Source: Bacillota bacterium
GTDB taxonomy: Bacteria > Bacillota > Clostridia > Christensenellales > Borkfalkiaceae
DNA length: 32,358 bases
Assembly: GCA_019423125.1 (NCBI GenBank)
Contig: JAHZBZ010000017.1
Location: 1-32,358 of the forward strand
Direction of reading: 5' to 3'
Of this stretch, positions 9,240 to 17,078 are shown piece by piece (position 1 is the stretch's first letter; the number at the start of each line of letters is the position of its first letter). A program made the translations under genes and the position numbers. A model generated the notes under the pieces. That model ran no database searches. It was not told the origin of the DNA and was given only the letters and a program-made list of their open reading frames with translations.

Positions 9240-9268
9240 ATTATAACACATATCTTCTTAAAGCGCAA
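9240..9268 (-). promoter_or_regulatory. Promoter of the surface-protein operon
   Basis: On the minus strand, TTGCGC and TATAAT are separated by 17 bases, with an extended -10 (TGTTATAAT). It points to the lipoprotein gene at 9011 and implies an untranslated leader of about 220 bases. The same -35 and extended -10 occur in front of the GH2 gene. Confidence 0.7.
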
Positions 9269-9280
9269 TGATTTTACATA

Positions 9281-9306
9281 AAAAAATCGCCTTTCGGCGA
9301 TTTTTT
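9281..9306 (-). terminator. Terminator of lysK
   Basis: AAAAAATCGCC and GGCGATTTTTT pair around TTTC, 23 bases after the lysK stop codon. The stem is A-rich on one side and U-rich on the other on both strands, so it may work in both directions. Confidence 0.8.
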
Positions 9307-9328
9307 AAAGAGAATTTGCATGAAAGAT

Positions 9329-11359
9329 TCAGTGCACGAGCGCGCCGATCTGCGCGTCGTCGGGCGCGAACAGGACGCGGCAGCCGCCGTCCGCCCCCAC
9401 GGTCGCGAGGAGCATGCCGTGAGAATATTCGTTGCCGAACTTGTGCGCCTGCAGATTGACGAGCACGAGGATCTTTTTCCCGACGAGGTCGGCACCCTCG
9501 TAGCAGTCGGCGATGGAAGAGACGATCACGCGCTCGCCCGCGCCGTCGTGCACGGTCAGCTTCATCAGCTTGTTGGTCTTGCGCATGGGCTTTGCGGAGA
9601 GCACCTTGCAGACGCGCAGGTCGCAGGCGTAAAAGGCGTCCATGCCGATCTCCGCCTTGAAGGGTGCCGCCTCTTTGACGAACACGTCCTCCGCGGGCGC
9701 GGCTTTTTCCTCCTTTTTCTCCTCTTTGACCTCCTCCTTTGCGTCGGGGTCTTCCGATTCGGGCAGCGAGAAGTCGAGCAGTTTCAGATAGCGCGAAGGC
9801 TCGACCGCGAACAGATACAGGTACAGGCGGGGGCCCTTGTCGCGCGCGAGCGTGAGGTTGTAGACGTCCTTGAAGAACTTGCTCTGCACAGCCTTGAGCG
9901 CGTTCTTGTCCTCGGCGATGTCGGGGAACACGCGCTTGGGGATGGCGTAAAGCTCCGCCTGCAGGGAGTCGAGGGTGTAGCCGCCCTTTTCGATGAACTC
10001 CTTGAGCAGGCGCACGCATTCGCGCTCCTTCTCGTTCATCGTGCGCCAGTACGGCCAATTGCGCTTTTCGAGGATGATATACTCGCTCTCGGGCGAGCAG
10101 GTGCGCAGCCAGAACTTGGCGCGCTCGAACAGCTCCAGAAAATCCTCTTTTTTATAGGGAGTGCCGATCTTTTCGAACAGCTTTTCCATCAGGTCTGCGT
10201 TGAAATCGACGACGGAGCCGAGATCGACGAGCTGGCTCATGGGCACGGGCTCGAGGCTGCGCCCCTCGATGAGGCTGTTTTCCATGACGCGCCTGGTGTT
10301 CTCGTCCGCCGTGCCGTTGCGGAAATTGGTGAGCATCTTGCCGAACTCGAAGTACTGGCGCAGGATCTCGTCGGAGAGGCAGAAGTCGAACGCCTTGAGC
10401 GGCTCCGTCTTCGCGTACAGCCAGAGGATGAGTTCGGGCGGGTACAGCTTGAGCAAAAAGTCGGGCGTCATGTTCAGGCCCGAAGAGCCGCTCATCTTGC
10501 CCACATTGACGCTGCCCTTGATGCCGATGAACTCGTAACCCTGGAAGAGGGGCGGTTCATAGCCGAACACCTCGCGGGAGATGTCCTTTGCCGTGTCGTA
10601 GCTGCCGTTCTTGGAGGCGTGGTCCTTGCCGCCCGGCTCGAAGTCCACCCCTTCCGCCATCCAGCGCATGGGCCAGTCCACCTTCCACTGCAGCTTGCAG
10701 TTGAAATCCTTTGTGAAGTCGAAATCCCCTTCGTGCCCGCATTCGCAGACGTAATGCGCCTTGGTGCAGTCCTCGGAGAGGGAGACGATCCTGGTCGAAT
10801 CCCTGCGGCAGTGCGGGCAGAAGATCGAGACGGGATAATAGTTCTCGCGCTCCTCCTCCGTCGCGTCCTGCGTGCGGTGCGAATCGAGGATGTCGAAGAT
10901 CTTCTTGCGGTTTTTCAGCGCAAAGACGACGTGCTCGGCATAGCGGCCCGAGCGGTATTCCTTCGCCTGGTAGTGGTATTCCATCTCGATGCCGAACCGC
11001 TTTACCGATGCCATGAACTCCTTTTCGAAGTGCGCGGCATAGGACTCGTCCTTGCCGAACGGGTCGGGGATGTCGACGTAGGGACAGCCGATGTACTTTT
11101 CAAAGGAGTTGTCGCCGAGGTAGTCGGAGACGTTTTTCGGCACCTTGCGCAGGCGGTCGAACTCGTCCCACGAAAAGAGGAGCTTCGCCTTTTTGCCCAT
11201 CCTGCGCAGCGCGAGGCAGACGAAATAGCTCGTCGCGATGTCGCGGAAATTGCCGATGTGCACGGAGCCGGAGGGCGAAATGCCCGCCGCACAGACGTAT
11301 TCCTCTTTGTTCGGTTTTCTGCGGACGATCTCCTCCGCAAGCTTGTCTGCCCAATACAT
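9329..11359 (-). CDS. lysK: Class I lysyl-tRNA synthetase with fused C-terminal tRNA-binding domain
   Basis: 676 residues; charges tRNA-Lys with lysine in the cytoplasm. The class I Rossmann signatures are HIGN (34-37) and KMSGS (288-292). Four cysteines (C181, C184, C205, C207) form a zinc-ribbon-like insertion, and the core VDWPMRW..VDFEPGGKDH (about 227-247) is typical of class I LysRS, the archaeal/spirochaetal type, and unlike the class II LysRS of most Bacillota. After the alpha-helical anticodon-binding part (to ~530) comes a KE-rich linker (~535-555), then a ~110-residue OB-fold tRNA-binding domain like that at the C-terminus of MetRS and Trbp111 (begins near FKAEIGMDAF, includes HKFGNEYSHGML). 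Class I LysRS is normally about 500-530 residues, so the fusion is unusual. Ribosome binding site AAGGAGAG. Monocistronic, divergent from azlC. Confidence 0.92.
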   Translation of the reverse strand: MYWADKLAEEIVRRKPNKEEYVCAAGISPSGSVHIGNFRDIATSYFVCLALRRMGKKAKLLFSWDEFDRLRKVPKNVSDYLGDNSFEKYIGCPYVDIPDPFGKDESYAAHFEKEFMASVKRFGIEMEYHYQAKEYRSGRYAEHVVFALKNRKKIFDILDSHRTQDATEEERENYYPVSIFCPHCRRDSTRIVSLSEDCTKAHYVCECGHEGDFDFTKDFNCKLQWKVDWPMRWMAEGVDFEPGGKDHASKNGSYDTAKDISREVFGYEPPLFQGYEFIGIKGSVNVGKMSGSSGLNMTPDFLLKLYPPELILWLYAKTEPLKAFDFCLSDEILRQYFEFGKMLTNFRNGTADENTRRVMENSLIEGRSLEPVPMSQLVDLGSVVDFNADLMEKLFEKIGTPYKKEDFLELFERAKFWLRTCSPESEYIILEKRNWPYWRTMNEKERECVRLLKEFIEKGGYTLDSLQAELYAIPKRVFPDIAEDKNALKAVQSKFFKDVYNLTLARDKGPRLYLYLFAVEPSRYLKLLDFSLPESEDPDAKEEVKEEKKEEKAAPAEDVFVKEAAPFKAEIGMDAFYACDLRVCKVLSAKPMRKTNKLMKLTVHDGAGERVIVSSIADCYEGADLVGKKILVLVNLQAHKFGNEYSHGMLLATVGADGGCRVLFAPDDAQIGALVH

Positions 11360-11397
11360 GTTCTTTCTCTCCTTCTCGCTTGTCGTATTTCCGAAGT

Positions 11398-11427
11398 ATT
11401 ATACCATACCGCAGGCGGAAAAATCAA
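11398..11427 (-). promoter_or_regulatory. Promoter of lysK
   Basis: TTGATT and TATAAT are separated by 18 bases on the minus strand, with an extended -10 (TGGTATAAT). The transcript would begin about 30 bases before the lysK start codon. No T-box-like leader fits in this space. Confidence 0.7.
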
Positions 11428-11477
11428 ACCGAACGCCGCACATTTTGCCGCAATTTGAAATTTTGTGCGCAAAAAGA

Positions 11478-11507
11478 TTATACTTGCACGCGAAATTGTG
11501 CTATAAT
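11478..11507 (+). promoter_or_regulatory. Promoter of azlCD
   Basis: TTATAC and TATAAT are separated by 18 bases, with an extended -10 (TGCTATAAT). It lies about 35 bases before the azlC start and back to back with the lysK promoter. Confidence 0.65.
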
Positions 11508-11543
11508 ACTCACCGCATCTCTTTCGGAACAAAGGTGAAGATC

Positions 11544-12353
11544 ATGAAATTTACGCGCGGCGTGCGCGACGGGATACCCATCGCGCTCGGATATGTCTCC
11601 GTCGCATTCGCCTATGCGGTGCAGGCGACGGACACGGGCTTTCCGCCCTGGTTCCCCATCCTGGTCTCGGCGACCAACTTCACGGGGACGGGGCAGTTCG
11701 CGGGCACAAACCTGATCGCGGAGGGGGCTTCTCTCGCCCTGCTCTTTGCGACCATGCTCGTCATCAACATACGCTACACGCTGATGTCTCTCTCCCTCTC
11801 GCAGAAGATGGGCAAGGGCTTCCCGCTCTGGCAGCGCGCGATCATCGCCTTCGGCGTCACCGACGAGAATTTTGCCGTCGCCGTGCGCCAGCCGCAGCAG
11901 CTGACCTTCCCCTATCTCATGGGGCTGATGAGCTGTTCCTTCGCGGGTTGGCTGGGCGGCACCGCGCTCGGCGCGGGCATGAGCGCCCTGCTCGCCGTCC
12001 TGCTCGCGGGCGAGACGGGCGCCGCCTATTACACCATGCTGATGAGCGCGCTCGGCATCGCGCTGTATGCGATGTTCGTCGCCATCGTCGTGCCCCCTTC
12101 GCGCGACGACAAACGGGTGCTCCTGCTCGTCGCGATGTCCGTCGCCGCGAGCTGTCTGTTCTATTTCGTGCCCGTGCTCAAGGACCTGCCCGCAGGCCTG
12201 GAGATCATCGTCTGCTCGGTCGTGTGCACCGCGATCCTCTCCTTCCTCTTCCCCCGCGACGAGGACGCGGAAAAATCGGACGGCGCGGGAAAAGCCCCCG
12301 ATGAGGGGACGGACGCGCCGCAGGGACAGACGGACGAAGGAGGTGCGCAATGA
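11544..12353 (+). CDS. azlC: AzlC-family branched-chain amino acid exporter, large subunit
   Basis: 269 residues from the ATG at 11544, chosen because AAAGGTGA precedes it and the AzlC family begins this way (RGVRDGIPIALGYVSVAFAYA). AzlC and AzlD form a two-protein exporter of branched-chain amino acids or analogues in the inner membrane. The family core with the conserved stretch around FTGTGQFAGTNLIAEG (residues ~46-61) and RYTLMSLSLSQKM (~77-89) is intact. It has five to six membrane segments. After the last segment it has an extra acidic tail of about 35 residues (DEDAEKSDGAGKAPDEG), longer than is usual. Its stop overlaps the azlD start (ATGA). Confidence 0.9.
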   Translation: MKFTRGVRDGIPIALGYVSVAFAYAVQATDTGFPPWFPILVSATNFTGTGQFAGTNLIAEGASLALLFATMLVINIRYTLMSLSLSQKMGKGFPLWQRAIIAFGVTDENFAVAVRQPQQLTFPYLMGLMSCSFAGWLGGTALGAGMSALLAVLLAGETGAAYYTMLMSALGIALYAMFVAIVVPPSRDDKRVLLLVAMSVAASCLFYFVPVLKDLPAGLEIIVCSVVCTAILSFLFPRDEDAEKSDGAGKAPDEGTDAPQGQTDEGGAQ

Positions 12354-12667
12354 AGCTCTCCGACATGCTCATCGGCTGCCTCGTGATGTTCGCCGTCACC
12401 TATGCGACCAAGGCGGTCACTCTGCTCTTTTTCCGCAAGGACATCAAGAACAAATACGTCCGCTCCTTTTTGTACTACCTGCCCTACAGCGTGCTCGCCG
12501 TGATGGTGTTCCCCTCCATCGTCTTTTCGACCACGACAATCTGGTCGGGCATCGCGGGGACGGCGGTCGCGCTCGTGCTCGCCTATTTCCGAAAAGGACT
12601 TCTCCCCGTCTCCCTCGCCTCCATCGGCACCGTATTCCTGGTGGAGTGGATCCTCTGGCTCGTCTGA
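12350..12667 (+). CDS. azlD: AzlD-family branched-chain amino acid exporter, small subunit
   Basis: 105 residues, with about four membrane segments, as is usual for AzlD. It contains the family pattern with YATKAVTLLFFRK near the N-terminus and YLPYSVLAVMVFPSI in the middle. It overlaps azlC by four bases, so translation is probably coupled. Ribosome binding site GGAGGTG lies inside the end of azlC. A terminator begins right at its stop codon. AzlD works only with AzlC, and the pair is thought to export branched-chain amino acids; the actual substrate here is not shown. Confidence 0.9.
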   Translation: MKLSDMLIGCLVMFAVTYATKAVTLLFFRKDIKNKYVRSFLYYLPYSVLAVMVFPSIVFSTTTIWSGIAGTAVALVLAYFRKGLLPVSLASIGTVFLVEWILWLV

Positions 12668-12697
12668 CCGCCGCGCCCCCGCGCGGCGGATTTTTTT
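12668..12697 (+). terminator. Terminator of azlCD
   Basis: A 9-bp GC stem (CCGCCGCGC and its complement, four-C loop) is followed by ATTTTTTT. It starts directly at the azlD stop. Confidence 0.9.
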
Positions 12698-12715
12698 GCC
12701 CCGCGAAAACAGAGA

Positions 12716-12752
12716 GCGCCCGCCCGCGCAGATATTCTGCGCGGGCGGGCGC
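12716..12752. other. 17-bp GC-rich hairpin between convergent genes
   Basis: Perfect 17-base arms GCGCCCGCCCGCGCAGA and the complement around the loop TAT. It lies between the azlD terminator and the S41 gene end. On the minus strand it is followed by TCTCTGTTTTC, so it may be a second terminator for leftward transcripts. Confidence 0.65.
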
Positions 12753-12762
12753 TTTGCACATC

Positions 12763-12797
12763 GATAAAAGATCGGCCCGATCGGACAGATCGGGCCG
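12763..12797 (-). terminator. Likely terminator of the S41 peptidase operon
   Basis: A 10-bp stem (12773-12782 with 12788-12797, arms CGGCCCGATC and GATCGGGCCG) lies nine bases after the S41 stop. On the minus strand it is followed by ATCTTTTATC, a modest U-tract. The 17-bp hairpin at 12716 may act as a back-up. Confidence 0.65.
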
Positions 12798-12806
12798 CTT
12801 GGTCTT

Positions 12807-14132
12807 TCAGATCGCCGCGAGAATGGCGTCCAGCTCGGGATCGCCGTATTCCGCATACGAGCGCGCAGGAGAAGCGGTCGCGACGGGGTCCTCCGTCGTG
12901 ATGCCGACGTCGTGGATGCACCTGCCGCTCGGCCAGAGCACGCGCGCGCAGGTCAGCTTTGCCGCCTCGCCCGTGAAGAAATTGTAATAAGTGCTCTGCA
13001 TGATGCCCTTGCCGTAGGTGCGCGCCGCCTGCGCGCCGTTCGTCGTGTCCGTGATGAACAGGTGCCCCTCTTCGAGCACGCCGAAGTCGACGAGCACGCC
13101 GAGCAGCGCCTCGGACGCCGAAGCCGTTTTGCGGTTGGCGGCGGCATAGATCTCGCTGCCTGCGAAATACTGCTCCCAGAGGTTTTCCCCCGAATAATAG
13201 CTGATGCGGTTGCCGTTCTTGTACTCGGCATACATGACCGCCTGTTTGCCCTCCGCCCCTTTCAGGAAATAAGAAGAGATGGTCTGCATGTCCGAGACGA
13301 ACCCGCCGCCGTTGTTGCGCAGGTCTAAAAGGAGAGTGTCCGCGCCGTCCGCCTTATACTGCTGCGCCGCGAGCGCAAACTCCGCGGAGACGTTGCCGTT
13401 GAAAGAGGTGATGCGGATGTACGCCTCGCCCGCTTCGGTCGCCTTGCCGCCGAGGTCGGTGTACTGCGTAACGTCCGTCCATGCGCCCTGCCCGTCCTCG
13501 TCGTAGACGACCGTATACGCCCGCCCCTCGCAGGCATAGAGCACATAGCTCTCGATGTAATGCGCAAGGCGCACGTTCACATAGCTGACGTCTTGCGTCT
13601 CCGCGCTCCCCGCTGCGGAGAGGCGCAGGCAGACGGTGTCCCCCTCGCCGAAACCGGAAAACGCCTCGGTGAGCGCGGCGGAGGTGAAGGTGTCTACGAC
13701 GTCCGCCTCCGTCTTCCCCACGCCCGTGACGCTCATGCCCGCGCGCACGCCTGCAAAGAAGGAGGGTGAGCCGAGCGAGACGACGGCGACCGTGTTGCTG
13801 CCCGAAAAGAAGCTGAGCCCGACGCCGACCGAACGGCCCGTGCTCTCCTCCTGCACCGCCAGAAACTCGTCCGCGGTGTAGAAGTCGGAATAGGGATCGA
13901 GCGTGCCCGTCACGCCGTCGATGGCGGCGTTCCAGAAAGCGTCGTCGTCCAGATCCCAGTAATAATTCTTTTCGATCATGTCTTTGTACCACAGAAGGGA
14001 GCGCAGGCCCTCGTCCAGCGTGAGATAGTGCACGAGGAATCCCGCAAAGAACACTGCGACGGCGCCCGCAAACGCGATGACGCCGATCAGGATCTTTTTA
14101 TAGAGTTTTTTCTTTTCGTTTTCGTTCTGCAT
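12807..14132 (-). CDS. S41 family carboxy-terminal processing peptidase, membrane-anchored
   Basis: 441 residues. A single membrane segment at residues ~14-36 should anchor the protein with its catalytic part outside the cell. A PDZ-like region lies around residues 100-175. The protease core shows LLLDLRNNGGGF (267-278), SASE with the predicted catalytic Ser338, and TYGKG with the predicted catalytic Lys375. The spacing of Ser to Lys is about 37 residues, against about 25 in E. coli Tsp, so an insertion of roughly a dozen residues separates them. C-terminal processing peptidases cut exported proteins near their C-terminus. It is the last gene of a leftward unit, 13 bases after the cytidine deaminase-like gene. 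Its substrate is unknown. Confidence 0.88.
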   Translation of the reverse strand: MQNENEKKKLYKKILIGVIAFAGAVAVFFAGFLVHYLTLDEGLRSLLWYKDMIEKNYYWDLDDDAFWNAAIDGVTGTLDPYSDFYTADEFLAVQEESTGRSVGVGLSFFSGSNTVAVVSLGSPSFFAGVRAGMSVTGVGKTEADVVDTFTSAALTEAFSGFGEGDTVCLRLSAAGSAETQDVSYVNVRLAHYIESYVLYACEGRAYTVVYDEDGQGAWTDVTQYTDLGGKATEAGEAYIRITSFNGNVSAEFALAAQQYKADGADTLLLDLRNNGGGFVSDMQTISSYFLKGAEGKQAVMYAEYKNGNRISYYSGENLWEQYFAGSEIYAAANRKTASASEALLGVLVDFGVLEEGHLFITDTTNGAQAARTYGKGIMQSTYYNFFTGEAAKLTCARVLWPSGRCIHDVGITTEDPVATASPARSYAEYGDPELDAILAAI

Positions 14133-14145
14133 AGTTTCTCCGTGA

Positions 14146-14541
14146 TCATTTTCCGAATGTGTCCCAGGGCAGGGGCATGAGACGTGCGAGTTCCGCCGTC
14201 TCTTCGGGGTCCTCGCGCAAGAGAAAGCGCGTCTTTGCGTTTTCGGGCGAGAGTTGCAGGAGGAACTCCCTGCAGCAGCCGCAGGGCGTCATCAGCGCGC
14301 CGTCCGCGCCCACGCAGACGACGCGGCGCACCACCGTCTCCCCCGCCGTGACCATGGTCGAGGCGGCGTTGCGCTCGGCGCAAAAGCCGAGCCCGCACGC
14401 GAGGTCGATGTTGACGCCCGTGTAATACTTCCCGTCCGCGCCCTCGAGCACGGCGCTCACGAAACCGCTCGAATAGAATTCGCCGCGGCGGACGGGGTTC
14501 AGATTTTTCCGCGCGAGCTCCAACATCTGCGCATATGTCAT
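14146..14541 (-). CDS. Cytidine deaminase-like zinc hydrolase
   Basis: 131 residues, the usual length of tetrameric cytidine deaminases. The zinc site is complete: C54-A-E56 (in FCAERNAA) and P86-C87-x-x-C90 (in PCGCCREFL). Such enzymes convert cytidine and deoxycytidine to uridine and deoxyuridine in pyrimidine salvage. The sequence GLGFCAERNAASTM and the ending LLPWDTFGK-like tail (MPLPWDTFGK) also fit blasticidin-S-deaminase-type relatives, so the exact substrate is open. It lies 32 bases after the malic enzyme gene and 13 bases before the S41 gene, in one leftward unit. Ribosome binding site AAAGGGGGGA. Confidence 0.85.
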   Translation of the reverse strand: MTYAQMLELARKNLNPVRRGEFYSSGFVSAVLEGADGKYYTGVNIDLACGLGFCAERNAASTMVTAGETVVRRVVCVGADGALMTPCGCCREFLLQLSPENAKTRFLLREDPEETAELARLMPLPWDTFGK

Positions 14542-14573
14542 AAGTATTCCCCCCTTTGCACAAAATATGAGCG

Positions 14574-15743
14574 TCAGGCGCGGGCGATGCCCTCTTTGCG
14601 CGCCTGCTCCCCGACCGCCTTTGCGACCGCGGGGGCGACCCTCGGGTCGAAGGGACCGGGGATGACGTAATCGCGCGCGAGCCTGTCGCCGACAAGATCT
14701 GCGAGCGCGCGCGCCGCCGCGACCTTCATGCCATCGCTGATGTCCTTCGCGCGAACGTCCAGCGCGCCGCGGAAGACGCCCGGGAAGGCGAGCACGTTGT
14801 TGATCTGGTTGGGGAAATCGCTCCTGCCCGTCCCGACGATGAACGCGCCCGCGTCCAGCGCCTCCTGCGGGTAGATCTCAGGCTCGGGGTTCGCCATCGC
14901 AAAGACGATGCTCTTCTCCGCCATGGACGCGACCATCTCCGCGGTGAGCTGACGGGGCGCCGAGACGCCGACGAACACGTCCGCGCCGCGCAGTGCGTCG
15001 GCGAGCGTGCCGCGGAGCATTGCGCGGTTGGTGCGCTTTGCGATCTCGCTCTGCGCGTCCGTCATCCACTCCTCGCCCTCGCAGACCAGCCCCTTGCGGT
15101 CCGCCATCGTGATGTGGCGCGCGCCGCTCTCGAGCAGGAGTTTGCAGATCGCGATGCCCGCGCTGCCCGCGCCGCAGATGACGATCTTCGCATCCGCAAG
15201 CGATTTGCCCGCGAGTCGGAGCGCGTTGAACAGCGCCGCCGACACGACGATCGCCGTGCCGTGCTGGTCGTCATGAAAGACGGGGATGTCCAGCTTTTCC
15301 TTGAGCTTTTTCTCGACGGAAAAGCACTTGGGCGCGCAGATGTCCTCGAGGTTGATGCCTCCGAAGGTGGGTGCGATCATTTCGACCGCGCGCACGATGT
15401 CGTCCTCGTCCTGTCCCGAAAGGACGATGGGGACGCTGTCGATGCCCGCAAATTCGCGGAACAGGATGGCCTTGCCCTCCATCACGGGAAGGCCCGCGAG
15501 CCCGCCGATGTTGCCCAGCCCGAGCACCGCGCTCCCGTCCGAAACGACGGCGACGGTGTTCCATTTGCGCGTATACGTATACGCTTTTTCGGGATCTTTT
15601 GCGATCTCCTTGCAGGGCTGTGCGACGCCGGGCGTGTATGCCACCGAGAGGGCGTCTTTGTCTTTGACTTCGACGAGAGAGCGGACTTCGTATTTGCCGC
15701 GCAGCTGTTCGTGCAGTTTGAGGGAACGTTCGTAGATATCCAT
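14574..15743 (-). CDS. NAD(P)-dependent malic enzyme (short bacterial form)
   Basis: 389 residues. It catalyses oxidative decarboxylation of malate to pyruvate and CO2 with reduction of NAD(P). The N-terminal malic domain has YTPGV (36-40), the catalytic Lys91 (VMEGKAILF) and the metal-binding ED pair (133-134). FHDDQHGTA (156-164) joins it to the C-terminal NAD-binding domain, which has GAGSAG (191-196) and the AMANPEPEI motif. There is no phosphotransacetylase domain, unlike E. coli MaeB. The coenzyme preference cannot be read from sequence with certainty. It follows the PucR-type regulator gene by 39 bases, suggesting that malate or related organic acid use is controlled by that regulator. 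Confidence 0.93.
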   Translation of the reverse strand: MDIYERSLKLHEQLRGKYEVRSLVEVKDKDALSVAYTPGVAQPCKEIAKDPEKAYTYTRKWNTVAVVSDGSAVLGLGNIGGLAGLPVMEGKAILFREFAGIDSVPIVLSGQDEDDIVRAVEMIAPTFGGINLEDICAPKCFSVEKKLKEKLDIPVFHDDQHGTAIVVSAALFNALRLAGKSLADAKIVICGAGSAGIAICKLLLESGARHITMADRKGLVCEGEEWMTDAQSEIAKRTNRAMLRGTLADALRGADVFVGVSAPRQLTAEMVASMAEKSIVFAMANPEPEIYPQEALDAGAFIVGTGRSDFPNQINNVLAFPGVFRGALDVRAKDISDGMKVAAARALADLVGDRLARDYVIPGPFDPRVAPAVAKAVGEQARKEGIARA

Positions 15744-15782
15744 GTCGTGACTCCTTAAATGGCGCGCGATGTGCAGGCGCGC

Positions 15783-16781
15783 TCAGACCAATTTATTCAA
15801 TATTGTTATGATGCGGAAGGTGACCGCGTCCCCGAACTTGCGCAGGTCGAGGCCGAGCACCCGCTCGATCTTGTCCAGGCGGTACATCAGCGTGTTGCGG
15901 TGCATGTACAGGTTGCGGGAAGTCTCGCTGACGTTGAGGCTGTTTTCGAGAAACTCTTCCGCCGTGCCCCGCATGTCCTCGTCTTTGAGGAACTCGCGGC
16001 CCTGTTCGTCCAGCAGGACGTTCATGTATTCGGCGAGCTTGCTCTCGGGCAAGTCCTCGAACATCCGCACGAGCAGGAATTCGCGGTAGCTGTGCACGGC
16101 GCCCTTTGTGTTGAACATCCCGCTCATGCGCAGGGCGGCGCAGGCCTGGCGGTAGGATTCGCCGATCTCGTCAAAGCGCGCGAAGGTGCCGCCAACGCCG
16201 ATCTCGGCGCGCACGCCAAGCTCTTCGAGCAGACTGCGGGCGAGAAAATCCGCAAAGTCGGTCGCGGACTGGTACTCCGAATCGGGGCCCATGAATTTGA
16301 TGAACCCGTATTCGCGCGGGGAAAACCCGACGGCGCAGTCGGACTCCCCGTCCGCGTACTGAGAAAGAAGCGCCACGATGTCCGCCGCACGGCCCTCCGC
16401 GTTGATCGCGAGGGCAAAACATGGGATTTCGGGCACCGAATAGCGCACGGCATAGCGGCGCACGTCAGCCGCGGAGCATTCGCCCGCAAGGATGCGGCGC
16501 AGGTACTCCCCTTTGGGCAGGTTGACCGCCCGCCCTACGGAGTTTTCGATCATGTCCGCAAGCAGAAAGGCATAGTTGCGCTGGACAGGTCCCGTCCCCT
16601 CTATCGCAAAGAGAAGCGGGGTGGTCTTGTATACCGCCTTGAAGAGAGTGCGGTCGTTTGCCTCCTCCTGCACGACGCCTTCGAACGCCGCGATCTGCGC
16701 CGCGTCCGCCTCGACGACACTGACGCAGATGCCGGTATTTTCCCGGATACCGCAAAAAAATTTTTTGAGTTCGGAAAGCAT
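15783..16781 (-). CDS. PucR/CdaR-type transcriptional regulator
   Basis: 332 residues from the ATG at 16781, chosen because GGGAGGGA stands eight bases before it; an in-frame ATG at 16850 lies in the promoter and has no such site. The middle part (about residues 110-215) resembles the GGDEF-like domain of CdaR proteins. The C-terminal 65 residues form the PucR helix-turn-helix (LNVSETSRNLYMHRNTLMYRL, split here as LNVSETSRNL and YMHRNTLMYRL). This family usually activates organic-acid or purine catabolic genes in response to a metabolite. It is the first gene of a unit with malic enzyme, a cytidine deaminase-like gene and an S41 peptidase, so autoregulation and control of malate metabolism are likely, by inference. 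Confidence 0.85.
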   Translation of the reverse strand: MLSELKKFFCGIRENTGICVSVVEADAAQIAAFEGVVQEEANDRTLFKAVYKTTPLLFAIEGTGPVQRNYAFLLADMIENSVGRAVNLPKGEYLRRILAGECSAADVRRYAVRYSVPEIPCFALAINAEGRAADIVALLSQYADGESDCAVGFSPREYGFIKFMGPDSEYQSATDFADFLARSLLEELGVRAEIGVGGTFARFDEIGESYRQACAALRMSGMFNTKGAVHSYREFLLVRMFEDLPESKLAEYMNVLLDEQGREFLKDEDMRGTAEEFLENSLNVSETSRNLYMHRNTLMYRLDKIERVLGLDLRKFGDAVTFRIITILNKLV

Positions 16782-16838
16782 CCTTTTCCCTCCCGCTTTT
16801 CGCACCCCCTGCCTCGCAGGGCGTGTCTGACTTCTTCC

Positions 16839-16867
16839 ATTATACAGCAAATCGGCACAAATATCAA
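16839..16867 (-). promoter_or_regulatory. Promoter of the pucR-type/malic enzyme operon
   Basis: TTGATA and TATAAT are separated by 17 bases on the minus strand, about 55 bases before the regulator start at 16781. The leader carries a short hairpin, CCCTGC-CTC-GCAGGG (16807-16821). No other strong promoter is seen before the next three genes. Confidence 0.75.
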
Positions 16868-16972
16868 TAAAAAAACCGCAAATACGCGCGCAAAGGATGC
16901 TTTTTCACGCAGGGCGGCCGCGACGGGCGGTCCGCGGGCAAACTTTCTGCGGGCAAAGGTTTTGATTTATAC

Positions 16973-17001
16973 TTGACACTTTTAACCATATATAGTAAAA
17001 T
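16973..17001 (+). promoter_or_regulatory. Promoter of the 554-aa membrane protein gene
   Basis: A consensus TTGACA is followed after 17 bases by TAAAAT. This is the best -35 box in the window and predicts strong constitutive expression. The leader is about 70 bases; the ribosome binding site is CAGGGG with wide spacing. Confidence 0.8.
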
Positions 17002-17078
17002 AAAAACAGTGATAAGATCATGGGGAAACAGCGCGTTCCGCCAGATCCTCTCAACAAACCATTCAGGGGTACTATCTT

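Noticed and set aside
9329..11359. Reading this gene as methionyl-tRNA synthetase (metG) because of its C-terminal tRNA-binding domain
   Set aside because: The catalytic part has the class I LysRS core (KMSGS, VDWPMRW, VDFEPGGKDH) and not the MetRS one; only the appended domain is MetRS-like.
9320..11458. Long rightward open frame (712 codons) under lysK
   Set aside because: Antisense shadow of the synthetase gene.
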